64,000 nucleotides of DNA, taken from positions 2,666,001-2,730,000 of the forward strand of contig NZ_CP109496.1 in assembly GCF_036231355.1 (NCBI RefSeq), in the 5' to 3' direction. Below the pieces are notes generated by a model. That model had not been told where the DNA came from, ran no database searches, and saw only the letters and a program-made list of their open reading frames with translations. Source of the stretch: Streptomyces sp. NBC_01431 (lineage in GTDB: Bacteria > Actinomycetota > Actinomycetes > Streptomycetales > Streptomycetaceae). Shown piece after piece: positions 16,780 through 25,653 of this stretch. The position numbers were made by a program, and so were the translations under genes. Each line of letters begins with the position of its first letter. The stretch's first letter is position 1.

Positions 16780-16839
16780 CGCCCAGGCCCCGCAGGCCCC
16801 GCCCCCGCTCCTCGATCGCCGATGGGGACTTGTTCCCGG

Positions 16840-18795
16840 TCAGTCGATGCGCAGCCACTTCGCCTCCGAAGGCGTGCCCTCCTGGTCCGTCACGAAGAGC
16901 ATGTACCAGCCGGGCGGGACCAGGGCCCGGTCCTTGGGGACCGTGACCGTCACCGAGTTCCTGTCCTTCGTCAGGCCCAGTTCGATCGAGCGCTGTTCCA
17001 CGTCCGTCGTGTGCGTCACCGCGCTCGGCCGCATCAGCCGGGCCTTCACGATGCGTTCAGGGTGGTCGGACTCGAACGTCGCCCGGCCGTCGCCCGCGGC
17101 CGCCTGGGGGCCGTCCCCGAGTGCCGGGCGCAGGTTCTTGTCCCGGTAGAGGTAGGGCGGGGTGTAGACCTCCATGCGCTGCTCGAACTTGCCGAGCTTG
17201 GTGTTGTCCTTGTCGCCGAAGAGCGAGTCGGAGCCGAAGGTCGCGACCCGCCCGTCGGGCAGCAGCAGCGCCTCGGAGTGGTAGTTGCGGCCGATCGTGG
17301 GGTCCGCCGCCTCGCGGAACGCGTTCGCCTTGGGATCGTAGAACTGCGCCTTGAGGATGTTGGACGCCCCCCGGCCGCGGTAGCCCTCGGATCCGCCACT
17401 GCTGAAGACCGAGTCGTCGGGCATGATCACGCTGTTCAAGTACCGGGTGCCCTGCGGGAGTTCGGGGCCCGACTTGAACGCCGGGCTGTCCTGCTTCAGG
17501 TCCACCACGGCGGTGCGCGGCGTGGACTTGTCGGACTCGCCGACCCCGCCGCCGCCCAGCAGCATGAACCGCTGGTCCTGGGCGGGGGGCAGCAGGAGCG
17601 AGCTGGCCGTCTCCAGCTGGTCGGTGGCGTTCAGACCGCCGATCTTGGTGAAGGTGTTCTTGTCGACGTCCCACAGGCCCGGCTCGCGGCCCTTGTCGGC
17701 GGGCCCGTACCCGGCGTTCGCACCCGAGTAGAAGAGCTTGCCGCTCTTGGTCAGGAACAGCGAGGGATAGGTCGGGAAGTAGCGGAAGGGGCCCTTGGAC
17801 CACTGCTTCGTCTTCGGGTCGTAGACCTCGTTGTCGCCCGCGAGGATGGCGCCCACGTCGTCGAGCCCGGAGACCGCGAGGACCCGGCCGTCCTGGAGCG
17901 TGGTGAGCGTCGGGTACCAGCGCGCCTCCTTCATCGGGGCGACGGGGACGTACTTCTCGGCCTTCGGATCGAATTCGTACGCCGCCCTGATGCCCTGGAA
18001 GTCCTGCTTGTCCAGGGTCAGTTTCTCGGCGAGGCCGTACACGTTCTCGGCGTCGTCGCCCGTGAGGCCCTCGATCTCGTACTGGGCCCGGCCGGTGGCG
18101 ACCGACCGCGAGCCCTCGGCGACCGCCTCCACGAAGACCCGCGCCTCGGCCGCGATGACCTTGGTCTTCCGGGGCTTCACCTGGCCGGTCGCGTAGTACG
18201 AGACCTGGAAGTCACGCTTGGCGCGCGGCACCGTGACGTCGAGCTTGGAGACGTACTCCACGCCCGAGGGGGACCGGAACCTGGTGCCCTTCCTGATCGT
18301 GACGGCCCTGTCCGGGTTCTCGTTCTTCACGCGCATGCCGCCGCCGGCCCGCTTCACCCCGTCGCCGAGCACCTCGTAGCGGGCCGTGCCGCCGGCCACC
18401 AGGAGGTTGCCGTTGGGCAGTTGGGCGTGGCCACCGCAGAAGAAGTCCTCGGGGGTGGGGATCTTCTTGAACGAGTTGTCCTTCGGGTTCCACAGCACGG
18501 TGTCGAAGGTGCCCGCGTCGAAGTGGTCCTGCTTGTTCCCGGAGCCCGCGATGATCAGCACCTTGCCGGTGTGCAGCAGCGCCGCGTGGATGGCGTTGGT
18601 GCGGTACTCCTTGGGGATGTCGACGTCGTTCCAGGCACCGTACTTCGCCATGTACTCGGGCTGTGCGATCTCGTAGGCGTGGTACTGCTCGGTGGCGAAG
18701 GAGAGCGCGGCGGGTGCGTTCAGGCCCGCCAGGAGCACCACCGCGCCGCCGCCGAACAGGTTCTTCTTCATCCGCTTCGAGGGCCGGTAGGCCAT
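16840..18795 (-). CDS. glxA: GlxA radical copper oxidase (galactose oxidase-like)
   Basis: This 651-residue protein has an N-terminal membrane or signal segment (about 12-33), a seven-bladed kelch-type propeller and a C-terminal DUF1929-like domain. Copper-site elements are visible: Cys120 in FFCGGH (the partner for the Tyr-Cys cofactor), the GRNYHSEALLLPDG stretch supplying Tyr and His ligands, and THTTDVEQRS supplying the last His. GlxA oxidises the polysaccharide made by CslA at hyphal tips and is needed for normal morphology. It starts 3 bp after the cslA stop, with GGAGGGA inside the cslA end, so the two form an operon. Confidence 0.92.
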   Translation of the reverse strand: MAYRPSKRMKKNLFGGGAVVLLAGLNAPAALSFATEQYHAYEIAQPEYMAKYGAWNDVDIPKEYRTNAIHAALLHTGKVLIIAGSGNKQDHFDAGTFDTVLWNPKDNSFKKIPTPEDFFCGGHAQLPNGNLLVAGGTARYEVLGDGVKRAGGGMRVKNENPDRAVTIRKGTRFRSPSGVEYVSKLDVTVPRAKRDFQVSYYATGQVKPRKTKVIAAEARVFVEAVAEGSRSVATGRAQYEIEGLTGDDAENVYGLAEKLTLDKQDFQGIRAAYEFDPKAEKYVPVAPMKEARWYPTLTTLQDGRVLAVSGLDDVGAILAGDNEVYDPKTKQWSKGPFRYFPTYPSLFLTKSGKLFYSGANAGYGPADKGREPGLWDVDKNTFTKIGGLNATDQLETASSLLLPPAQDQRFMLLGGGGVGESDKSTPRTAVVDLKQDSPAFKSGPELPQGTRYLNSVIMPDDSVFSSGGSEGYRGRGASNILKAQFYDPKANAFREAADPTIGRNYHSEALLLPDGRVATFGSDSLFGDKDNTKLGKFEQRMEVYTPPYLYRDKNLRPALGDGPQAAAGDGRATFESDHPERIVKARLMRPSAVTHTTDVEQRSIELGLTKDRNSVTVTVPKDRALVPPGWYMLFVTDQEGTPSEAKWLRID

Positions 18796-18798
18796 GGC

Positions 18799-20613
18799 TC
18801 AGTTCCCTCCGGTCGGCGTGGCGATGGCGGGCTCCGCATCACTCGCGGGGCTCGCCGGGACGGCCTTGCCGGCGGTGCGGGCCGCCGCGCGCTCGCGCAG
18901 TGACGTCCAGGACCAGATCGCGGCCGGCGCGAGCGCGATGCACAGCGCGAGGACGGCCCAGGTGCGCATGGCGGCGTGGGTGTGGTGGTAGCGGACGGAG
19001 GCGATCAGCGAGGCGGTCAGGACGGCCGCCCAGAACAGGTGGATGCGGAAGGTCCACAGCCGGTCGGGGCTGGCCTCGCCGCCCTTGGGAGTGACGACGA
19101 ACCGGCCGGGGGTGCGCAGCACCGCCGAGCCGAGCGACTTGAGGTAGATGGGCGCCGAGAGCGCCGACATGCCCATCCCGGCGAGCCCGCCCGAGCCCTC
19201 GGGTTCGTGCGGCGAGACGTTGTGCCGCCGGTTCCACAGGTACAGGCCGATCTGGAGGGCGGCCGCGTCGCTGTAGAGCATCAGCCAGACCGAGGCGGTG
19301 ACCTCGGTGCCGGACGCTCCGAACCAGAGGAACAGGACACAACTGACAACGCCGAGCAGCCAGTTGATGGCCGTCATGGGGTAGTAGACGAGCATCAGGG
19401 TGTACGAGAGCAGCCGGCCGGCCGGCATGGTGAAGGGCGCCTTCCAGTACTGCTTGACCAGCGTCTCGTAGGTACCGCGCGACCAGCGCATCTGCTGGGT
19501 GAAGAAGTCGGTCCAGGAAGCCGGGCCCTCGCCGACGGCCAGCACGTCCGGGGTGTACACGGAGCGCCAGTGGTGGCCCGTCCTCGGGTTCTTGTGCCGG
19601 TGCAGTTCGAAGCCGGTGGCCATGTCCTCGGTGATCGAGTCGTACAGGCCGCCAATCTGCCGCAGCGCCGCGATCCGCACCACGTTGTTGGTGCCGACGA
19701 ACATGGGCGCCTGGTAGCGGTTGCCGGCCCGCTGGATCAGCGCGTGGAAGAGGAACTGCTGGGATTCGGCGGCCTTGGTCACCGGCGAGGTGTAGTTCCC
19801 GTACACCTGCGGCCCGACGACGAAGGCGACGTCGGGGTCGCGGAAGTAACCCATCATCCGCTCAAGGAAGTTGGGCAGCGGGGCGTGGTCGGTGTCGACG
19901 GAGGCGAAGAAGTCGTAGCGCCCGCCGTGCATCGCGATCCAGGCGTTGTAGTTGCCGTGCTTGGTGCGGGCCTTGTGGGCGCCCTTCTCGCGGTTCCAGT
20001 CGGGGACGCCCTTGCGGGTGAAGTGACGTACGCCGAGTTCCGCGCAGAGCTGCCTGGCCTGCTCGTCGTCGCCCTCGTCCAGGAGCCAGACGTCCAGGGG
20101 GCCGGTGTGGGTGAGCCGGACGGCCGCCTCCAGGGTGGCCCGCACCATGGATATGGGTTCCTTGCCGGGCACGTACGTGGTGAGGAAGGCGACCCGGGTG
20201 CCGTGTTCGGGGGTGACCGGGACGGGGTCGCGGGCGACCATCGTGGCGTGGGCGACCGAGGCGACGTTGGTGACCATGAACAGTTCGATCAGACCGATCG
20301 AGACGAGCATCGTGATGTCGAGGTTCACCAGCCAGCGGTCGCCGCCCTCGCGCTCGACCCAGTGGGTGGGCCAGACGAGGTAGACGAGCAGCAGGCCGGT
20401 GAGTATGGGCGCGAGCGTCATCAGGAGGATGGCGCGTATGCGGTGCGGCTCCTGGGAGAGCAGGCTCCGGTACTGCACCCGGTACGGCGAGCCGCCCGGC
20501 TCGGTGAGCGGTCCGGCTAGCCGGCTGTGGGTGTCGTAGTCGTAGCCCTCCGGGCGCACGGTGCCCTCCAGCTGTTCGTCGAGCAGGGGTTTCGAACGAG
20601 TCGATATCCCCAC
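18799..20613 (-). CDS. cslA: Cellulose synthase-like glycosyltransferase CslA (GT2)
   Basis: This 604-residue membrane protein makes a beta-glucan-like polymer at hyphal tips. It has two N-terminal transmembrane helices (about 65-120), a cytosolic GT2 domain with DEGDD, the DxD in SVDTDHA, TED, and the processive QQMRW motif, and further helices at about 395-430, 440-460, 535-550 and 560-580. The GTG at 20613 is the only start that keeps the conserved N-terminus; no strong ribosome-binding site is seen. cslA leads the cslA-glxA operon, and its product is known to interact with polar DivIVA. Confidence 0.92.
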   Translation of the reverse strand: MGISTRSKPLLDEQLEGTVRPEGYDYDTHSRLAGPLTEPGGSPYRVQYRSLLSQEPHRIRAILLMTLAPILTGLLLVYLVWPTHWVEREGGDRWLVNLDITMLVSIGLIELFMVTNVASVAHATMVARDPVPVTPEHGTRVAFLTTYVPGKEPISMVRATLEAAVRLTHTGPLDVWLLDEGDDEQARQLCAELGVRHFTRKGVPDWNREKGAHKARTKHGNYNAWIAMHGGRYDFFASVDTDHAPLPNFLERMMGYFRDPDVAFVVGPQVYGNYTSPVTKAAESQQFLFHALIQRAGNRYQAPMFVGTNNVVRIAALRQIGGLYDSITEDMATGFELHRHKNPRTGHHWRSVYTPDVLAVGEGPASWTDFFTQQMRWSRGTYETLVKQYWKAPFTMPAGRLLSYTLMLVYYPMTAINWLLGVVSCVLFLWFGASGTEVTASVWLMLYSDAAALQIGLYLWNRRHNVSPHEPEGSGGLAGMGMSALSAPIYLKSLGSAVLRTPGRFVVTPKGGEASPDRLWTFRIHLFWAAVLTASLIASVRYHHTHAAMRTWAVLALCIALAPAAIWSWTSLRERAAARTAGKAVPASPASDAEPAIATPTGGN

Positions 20614-20680
20614 AAAAGTGGAGATTTACCGGCGTGTCGACTGGAGTGCGCCGAGTGAGCGGTTCTCGATCGGGACGACA

Positions 20681-20709
20681 GAGCCCCCGGCCGCGGCGGC
20701 CGGGGGCTC
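20681..20709 (-). terminator. Stem-loop terminator
   Basis: GAGCCCCCGGCCG (20681-20693) and CGGCCGGGGGCTC (20697-20709) form a perfect 13-bp stem with a 3-nt loop. It lies just beyond the stop of the minus-strand thiamine-binding gene and insulates the cslA promoter. Confidence 0.85.
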
Positions 20710-20724
20710 TCTCGACGGGGCTTG

Positions 20725-21018
20725 TTACGCGGACAGGTGGCGCTCCACCGTCTCGACCTTGGAGGTGAGACCGTCCGTGACGCCGGGCCTGATGTCCGCC
20801 TTCAGGACGAGCGAGACCCGGTTCGAGCGGGCCTCGACGGCGGCCACGGCGCGCTTGACGACGTCCATCACTTGGTCCCACTCGCCCTCGATGGAGGTGA
20901 ACATGGCGTCCGTACGGTTGGGCAGGCCGGACTCGCGCACCACGCGCACCGCGTCGGCGACGTACTCCCCCACGTCCTCGCCGACGCCGAGCGGGCTGAC
21001 CGAGAAGGCGACGATCAT
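20725..21018 (-). CDS. MTH1187/YkoF-type thiamine-binding protein
   Basis: This 97-residue protein matches the MTH1187 fold: a small alpha/beta ferredoxin-like domain with the N-terminal VAFSVSPLG strand and the [19 protein letters not shown] region. The family binds thiamine or related compounds in the cytosol. The start overlaps the stop of the upstream DUF3817 gene by 4 bp, so they are co-translated. It ends in TAA, followed by a strong terminator. Confidence 0.8.
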   Translation of the reverse strand: MIVAFSVSPLGVGEDVGEYVADAVRVVRESGLPNRTDAMFTSIEGEWDQVMDVVKRAVAAVEARSNRVSLVLKADIRPGVTDGLTSKVETVERHLSA

Positions 21019-21359
21019 GCGTTGACCACGCCTTCCTTACGGGCCCGGGTGGCGATCACCGCGTCGTCCAGCTCGCGCCGGACCTTGCGCTCGGCGAAGA
21101 AGCCGCCGAAGGGCAGCACGGCGAGCACGAAGTACACGGCGGCGGTCTTCTTCGTCCACTTCGTACGGTTCCAGGCGTCCAGCCAGAAGAGCACGTACAG
21201 CGTGAAAAGGATGCCGTGGACCATGCCCATCACCATGACCCCGTCGAACGAGGTGGTGCGCTTGAGCACGGAGCAGACCAGCAGGATCGGGAACGAGATG
21301 GCCTCGGGGAGCGAGACCAGTCGGAGTCGATGCAGGGCGGAGGCTGTCTTGATGTCCAC
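21015..21359 (-). CDS. DUF3817 small integral membrane protein (second copy)
   Basis: This 114-residue protein has three membrane helices, the family signature [15 protein letters not shown] in the second, and an ending like [11 protein letters not shown] that matches the copy at 14659-14997. The GTG at 21359 was chosen because GAAGGTG lies about 10 nt upstream; earlier in-frame codons belong to non-coding sequence. It is operonic with the thiamine-binding gene. Function is unknown. Confidence 0.83.
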   Translation of the reverse strand: MDIKTASALHRLRLVSLPEAISFPILLVCSVLKRTTSFDGVMVMGMVHGILFTLYVLFWLDAWNRTKWTKKTAAVYFVLAVLPFGGFFAERKVRRELDDAVIATRARKEGVVNA

Positions 21360-21488
21360 GTGTGGGGCACCTTCGCTGGGAGGGAGCGGGGCAGTGATCG
21401 TTTGTGAACGGATGCACAAACGTTCCCCATTCTGACATCGCGCCGTTGCCCCTGTCGGGGCGGGTCCCCGGCCCGCTAACGTCGGGCC

Positions 21489-22127
21489 GTGGCAATGTTC
21501 CGACTCCAGGGCAGCAAAGTGCTCGCCGTCGACATGACCGGCGACGCCGTCAAAGCGAAGAACGGCTCGATGGTCGCCTACGACGGCCAGATGGCGTTCA
21601 AGAAGATGTCCGGCGGCGGTGAGGGTCTGCGCGGCATGGTGACCCGCCGGCTGACCGGCGAGCAGATGGCCGTGATGGAGGTGAAGGGGCACGGCACGTG
21701 CTACTTCGCCGACCGCGCGAGCGAGATCAACCTCGTGAACCTCAACGGGGACAAGCTCTTCGTCGAGGCGAGCAATCTGCTCGCCACCGACGCGGGACTG
21801 CGTACCGGCACCACGTTCACCGGCCTGCGCGGCGCGAGCCAGGGCAACGGCCTGTTCACCACGACGATCGAGGGCCACGGCCAGGCCGCGATCATGTCGG
21901 ACGGGCCCGCCGTGGTGCTCCGGGTCACCGCCCAGTACCCGCTGTCCGTGGACCCGGGGGCGTACATCGCGCACCAGGGCAACCTCCAGCAGCGCTTCCA
22001 GTCCGGGGTGACCTTCCGCACCTTCCTCGGCGAGGGATCGGGCGAGGCCTTCCAGATCCGGTTCGAGGGCGAGGGCCTGGTGTACGTGCAGCCGAGCGAG
22101 CGCAACACGATCGGAGGGGACGTCTGA
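21489..22127 (+). CDS. AIM24 family protein (copy 1 of 3)
   Basis: This 212-residue, beta-strand-rich cytosolic protein resembles the AIM24/TIGR00266 family, with the recurring Gly-rich stretches LFTTTIEGHGQAAIM and GSGEAFQIRFEGEG. GTG 21489 is favoured because TAACGT at 21477-21482 lies 6 nt upstream (leaderless type); an ATG two codons on is the alternative. It is followed by two further AIM24 genes in an overlapping operon. Bacterial AIM24 proteins have no established function. Confidence 0.83.
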   Translation: MAMFRLQGSKVLAVDMTGDAVKAKNGSMVAYDGQMAFKKMSGGGEGLRGMVTRRLTGEQMAVMEVKGHGTCYFADRASEINLVNLNGDKLFVEASNLLATDAGLRTGTTFTGLRGASQGNGLFTTTIEGHGQAAIMSDGPAVVLRVTAQYPLSVDPGAYIAHQGNLQQRFQSGVTFRTFLGEGSGEAFQIRFEGEGLVYVQPSERNTIGGDV

Positions 22128-22777
22128 TGCCCTTCCGCGAGATCAACTCGAAGATGGTCGAGGCGACGGTGAGCCCCGGCCAGAAGATGTTCAGCCAGCG
22201 CGGCGCGATGCTCGCGTACAAGGGCGAGGTGTCCTTCACCCCCAACATCCAGGGCGGCCAGGGCGGCTTCATGTCGATGATCGGCCGCCGGGTGGCCAAC
22301 GAGGCGACCCCGCTGATGACGGTGGAAGGGAGCGGCACCGTGATGTTCGGCCACGGCGGCCACCACATCCAGGTCATCAACCTCCAGGGCGACACCCTGT
22401 ACGTGGAGGCCGACCGCCTGCTCGCCTTCGACGGCACCCTCCAGCAGGGCACGATGTTCATGGGCTCGCAGGGCGGGGTCATGGGCATGGTGCGGGGCCA
22501 GGTCACCGGCCAGGGCCTGTTCACCACAACTCTCAAGGGGCACGGGGCGGTTGCCGTGATGGCGCACGGCGGTGTGATCGAGCTGCCGATCAGCCCGCAG
22601 CGCCCGGTGCACGTGGACCCGCAGGCCTACGTCGCCCACCACGGCGACGTCCGCAACAAGCTCTCGACCGCGCTGGGCTGGCGCGACATGGTGGGCCGGG
22701 GCTCCGGCGAGGCCTTCCAGCTGGAGTTGTCCGGCCAAGGCGCGGTGTACGTCCAGGCCTCGGAGGAAAAGCTGTGA
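22127..22777 (+). CDS. AIM24 family protein (copy 2 of 3)
   Basis: This 216-residue beta-rich protein is similar in layout to its upstream neighbour, with LFTTTLKGHGAVAVM and GSGEAFQLELSGQG stretches at matching positions. The ATG overlaps the TGA of copy 1 by one base (TGATG), and AGGGGA lies just upstream. The two copies share clear similarity, consistent with tandem duplication. Confidence 0.83.
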   Translation: MPFREINSKMVEATVSPGQKMFSQRGAMLAYKGEVSFTPNIQGGQGGFMSMIGRRVANEATPLMTVEGSGTVMFGHGGHHIQVINLQGDTLYVEADRLLAFDGTLQQGTMFMGSQGGVMGMVRGQVTGQGLFTTTLKGHGAVAVMAHGGVIELPISPQRPVHVDPQAYVAHHGDVRNKLSTALGWRDMVGRGSGEAFQLELSGQGAVYVQASEEKL

Positions 22778-23550
22778 GCGCGCCCGTGATCTTCGATCCG
22801 TACTCGCTGCCGGCGGACGACAACGTCAACAAGTACACCTTCTGCGTGGAGCTCAAATCGAGCCAGTGGTTCCTGCAGAAGGGCAAGATGATCGCCTACT
22901 ACGGGCACATCGAGTTCAACGGCATCGGCCACGGCCGGCTCGACCGGCTGCTGCGGACCAGCTTCCACTCGCCGCTGCACGCGAGCGACTGGGTGGTGGC
23001 GGACGGCAGCGGCAAGATGCTGCTCGCGGACCGCGCCTTCGATGTGAACAGTTACGACCTGGACGACGGCAATCTGACGATCCGGTCCGGCAACCTGCTC
23101 GCCTACCAGCCCTCGCTCGCACTGAAGCAGTCGATCGTGCCGGGCTTCTTGACCTTGATCGGCACCGGGAAGTTCGTGGCCGCCTCCAACGGTCCCGTCG
23201 TCTTCATGGAGCCCCCGATCAGGGTGGACCCGCAGGCGCTGGTCGGCTGGGCGGACTGCCCTTCACCCTGCCACCATTACGACCACGGCTACATGACGGG
23301 CGTCCTGGGCGGAATCCGGTCACTCACCGGGCTCGGGGGAACCTCGGGCGAGGAGCACCAGTTCGAGTTCGTGGGGGCCGGAACGGTGCTGCTCCAGTCG
23401 ACCGAGGTCCTCATGCCGGAGCAGTCGACCGGGCGGGTGGACGCCGAGCCGGGCGTGCCGGGCGGCGGCCAGGGCGGGCACGGGCAGCAGAGCGCGGCAC
23501 CGCGTCTTCCCGGCCAGCTCGGGGACCTGCAACGTCGCTTCGGCCTGTGA
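22774..23550 (+). CDS. AIM24 family protein (copy 3 of 3, divergent)
   Basis: This 258-residue protein has a core like copies 1 and 2 (GKMIAYYGHIEFNG, GEEHQFEFVGAGTV) but is more divergent, with an insert containing Cys and His residues (CPSPCHHYDHG, about 165-175) that could bind a metal, and a Gly/Gln-rich C-terminal tail. The GTG at 22774 overlaps copy 2 by 4 bp. A terminator at 23590-23613 closes the operon. Confidence 0.8.
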   Translation: MSAPVIFDPYSLPADDNVNKYTFCVELKSSQWFLQKGKMIAYYGHIEFNGIGHGRLDRLLRTSFHSPLHASDWVVADGSGKMLLADRAFDVNSYDLDDGNLTIRSGNLLAYQPSLALKQSIVPGFLTLIGTGKFVAASNGPVVFMEPPIRVDPQALVGWADCPSPCHHYDHGYMTGVLGGIRSLTGLGGTSGEEHQFEFVGAGTVLLQSTEVLMPEQSTGRVDAEPGVPGGGQGGHGQQSAAPRLPGQLGDLQRRFGL

Positions 23551-23589
23551 GCGGTAGTCTGCGGAGTGTGACGTCGAACGTCTGAGCCC

Positions 23590-23613
23590 GTGCGGGCCCG
23601 GCGGGGCCCGCAC
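23590..23613 (+). terminator. Stem-loop terminator of the AIM24 operon
   Basis: GTGCGGGCCC (23590-23599) and GGGCCCGCAC (23604-23613) pair perfectly around a 4-nt loop, 40 bp after the stop of the third AIM24 gene. Confidence 0.8.
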
Positions 23614-23696
23614 ACCGTGTCGCGACACCGCCTCGCGTGCCAGGCGTCACACCTGACACTTGGTTCAGAATTCAACTTCTTAGGTAGAATCCACAT

Positions 23697-24173
23697 ATGG
23701 AGACCGAGACGGCCACGAACTGGCTGAGCGATGACGAGCAGTGCGCCTGGCGCACCTATCTGGACGTCAACAGGATGCTGACGTACCAGATGGAGAAGGA
23801 TCTGCAGCCGTTCGGCCTGACCAACAACGACTACGAGATCCTGGTGAACCTCTCGGAGTCGGCCGACAAACGGATGCGGATGAGCGACCTGGCGGCCGCC
23901 ACCCTGCAGTCCAAGAGCCGGCTCTCGCACCAGATCACCCGCATGGAGAACGCGGGTCTGGTCCGGCGCGAGAACTGCGAGTCGGACCGGCGCGGGCTCT
24001 TCGCGGTCCTCACCGACCACGGTACGGAGACCATGGAGAAGGTCGCCCCCCACCACGTGGCCTCCGTGCGCCGTCACTTCATCGATCTGCTGTCGGGCGA
24101 GGCTCTCGCGGATCTACGCGAGTCACTGGTCCCGGTCGCGGAGCACCTGCGCGGACACCGCGGGAAGCTCTGA
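23697..24173 (+). CDS. absC: MarR family regulator, probable AbsC orthologue
   Basis: This 158-residue winged-helix protein has the recognition region MRMSDLAAATLQSKSRLSHQ and the wing ENCESDRRGLFAVLT. Its sequence start (METETAT) and its place near meaB, scy and filP agree with AbsC (SCO5405 as I recall), a zinc-containing MarR regulator that affects antibiotic and zincophore genes in S. coelicolor. TAGAAT at 23685-23690 lies 6 nt before the ATG, pointing to a leaderless transcript, and the surrounding sequence is AT-rich for this genome. Orthology is inferred from recall and was not tested. Confidence 0.82.
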   Translation: METETATNWLSDDEQCAWRTYLDVNRMLTYQMEKDLQPFGLTNNDYEILVNLSESADKRMRMSDLAAATLQSKSRLSHQITRMENAGLVRRENCESDRRGLFAVLTDHGTETMEKVAPHHVASVRRHFIDLLSGEALADLRESLVPVAEHLRGHRGKL

Positions 24174-24591
24174 CGGCCGACGCGCGGCCGAGCGCCGGCG
24201 CCCCGGCCAGTACGAAGCAGAGGGCGAGCGGCAGGTGGCCGAGGAGCAGTCCGACGGCCGCCGAGGAGCCCGAACTCCCGGCGTTCACCCCGGTGTTGAT
24301 CCAGGCCCCGGCCCGGGTACGGGCGCCGGGCGCGGCCGGCTCAGCGGCGTAGAGGCAGGCCGTGGTGAGCGCTGGGGCCACGAAGAGGCCCGCGAGGCCG
24401 AGGGCTGTCGCCCTGGCGAGCGGGCCCGGCGCGCAACCGGCGAGGGCGAGCGCGCCCCCGAGCCCCGCCGCGAACGGGCCGAGCCGGGCGCGGGCCGAAC
24501 GGCGCCGGGACACCGCCCCGTTGACGAGACCGCCGACCGCGCTGCCCATCGAAAGCGCGGCGAGCAGCCAGGGCGCGACCGAGCCCCGCCC
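24174..24591 (-). pseudogene. Remnant of an MFS transporter (C-terminal half)
   Basis: The minus strand encodes a stretch with the pattern of the last membrane helices of a major facilitator permease: LAALSMGSAVGGLVNGA, AGLFVAPALTTACLY, AGAWINTGVNAGSSGSSAAV and LPLALCFVLAGAPAL. No start codon, N-terminal half or ribosome-binding site is present. The frame runs upstream into unrelated sequence and downstream into the absC coding region. It is best read as a decayed gene left between absC and meaB. The match is by eye only. Confidence 0.6.
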
Positions 24592-24635
24592 AAGCCCGTC
24601 CGCGCAGCCGCACCCGCCCGGCCCGGGGCCGAGGG

Positions 24636-25595
24636 TCAGGCCTGTTCGGTCAGGCCTGCCACCAGGTCGTCCGCCGCCGCGTACGGGTCCAGGGCGCCGT
24701 CCACGATGCGGGCCGCCAGCGCGTCCAGGCGGCGGTCGCCGTGCAGCGAGCCGATGCGTTCGCGCAGGGCGGTCACCGCGATCGTCTCGACCTCGTGGGC
24801 CGCGCGGGCCCGGCGGCGCTCGGCGAGGACGCCGTGTTCGGCCATCCACGCGTGGTGCTTCTCCAGCGCCTCCACGACCTCGTCGATGCCCTCGCCCCGC
24901 GCGGCCACCGTCTTGACGATGGGCGGGCGCCACTCGCCGGGGCCGCGGGACTCGCCCAGGCCCAGCATGTGGTTGAGCTCGCGGGCCGTGGCGTCCGCAC
25001 CGTCGCGGTCCGCCTTGTTGACGACGTACACGTCACCGATTTCGAGGATGCCCGCCTTGGCCGCCTGAATGCCGTCGCCCATGCCGGGGGCGAGCAGCAC
25101 GACGGACGTGTCGGCCTGCGAGGCGATCTCGACCTCGGACTGGCCGACGCCCACCGTCTCGACCAGGATCACCTCGCAGCCCGCCGCGTCCAGGACCCGG
25201 ATCGCCTGGGGTGCAGCCCAGGCCAGGCCCCCCAGGTGGCCCCGGGTCGCCATCGAGCGGATGTAGACGCCGGGGTCGGAGGCGTGCTCCGACATCCGGA
25301 CCCGGTCGCCGAGCAGCGCGCCGCCCGAGAACGGCGAGGACGGGTCGACGGCCAGGACGCCGACCCGCTTCCCGGCCCGCCGGTAGGCGGTGACAAGGGC
25401 CGAGGCGGATGTCGACTTGCCGACACCCGGCGAGCCCGTGAGTCCCACGACGTACGCGCCGCCCGCCAGCGGAGCCAGCGCCGCCATGACCTCGCGCAGT
25501 TGCGGGGACGCCCCCTCGACCAGCGAGATCAGCCGGGCGACGGCCCTGGGCCGGCCTTCCCGGGCCTGGGCCACCAGTTCGGGGACGTCCACCAT
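24636..25595 (-). CDS. meaB: Methylmalonyl-CoA mutase-associated GTPase MeaB
   Basis: This 319-residue G3E-family GTPase protects and reloads B12-dependent acyl-CoA mutases. It has the P-loop GSPGVGKS (about 60-67), a DPSSPFSGGALLGDR switch region, ETVGVGQSE and the NKAD base-recognition motif. ATG 25595 was chosen because GGAG lies 8 nt upstream and it begins the conserved VPELV N-terminus. The thiolase gene upstream runs in the same direction 58 bp away, so co-transcription is possible. The likely client is the mutase encoded by icmA at 12872 or a methylmalonyl-CoA mutase elsewhere. Confidence 0.92.
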   Translation of the reverse strand: MVDVPELVAQAREGRPRAVARLISLVEGASPQLREVMAALAPLAGGAYVVGLTGSPGVGKSTSASALVTAYRRAGKRVGVLAVDPSSPFSGGALLGDRVRMSEHASDPGVYIRSMATRGHLGGLAWAAPQAIRVLDAAGCEVILVETVGVGQSEVEIASQADTSVVLLAPGMGDGIQAAKAGILEIGDVYVVNKADRDGADATARELNHMLGLGESRGPGEWRPPIVKTVAARGEGIDEVVEALEKHHAWMAEHGVLAERRRARAAHEVETIAVTALRERIGSLHGDRRLDALAARIVDGALDPYAAADDLVAGLTEQA

Positions 25596-25653
25596 TGCCG
25601 CTCCGTTCAGTCGCGTACGCACCGCAGGGATCAGGGTGTTGCTTGCCCGGGAA

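Noticed and set aside
16822-18903. Long plus-strand open frame opposite glxA
   Set aside because: It mirrors the GlxA gene with Arg/Val/Gly-rich composition, and the GlxA frame carries the copper-site motifs.
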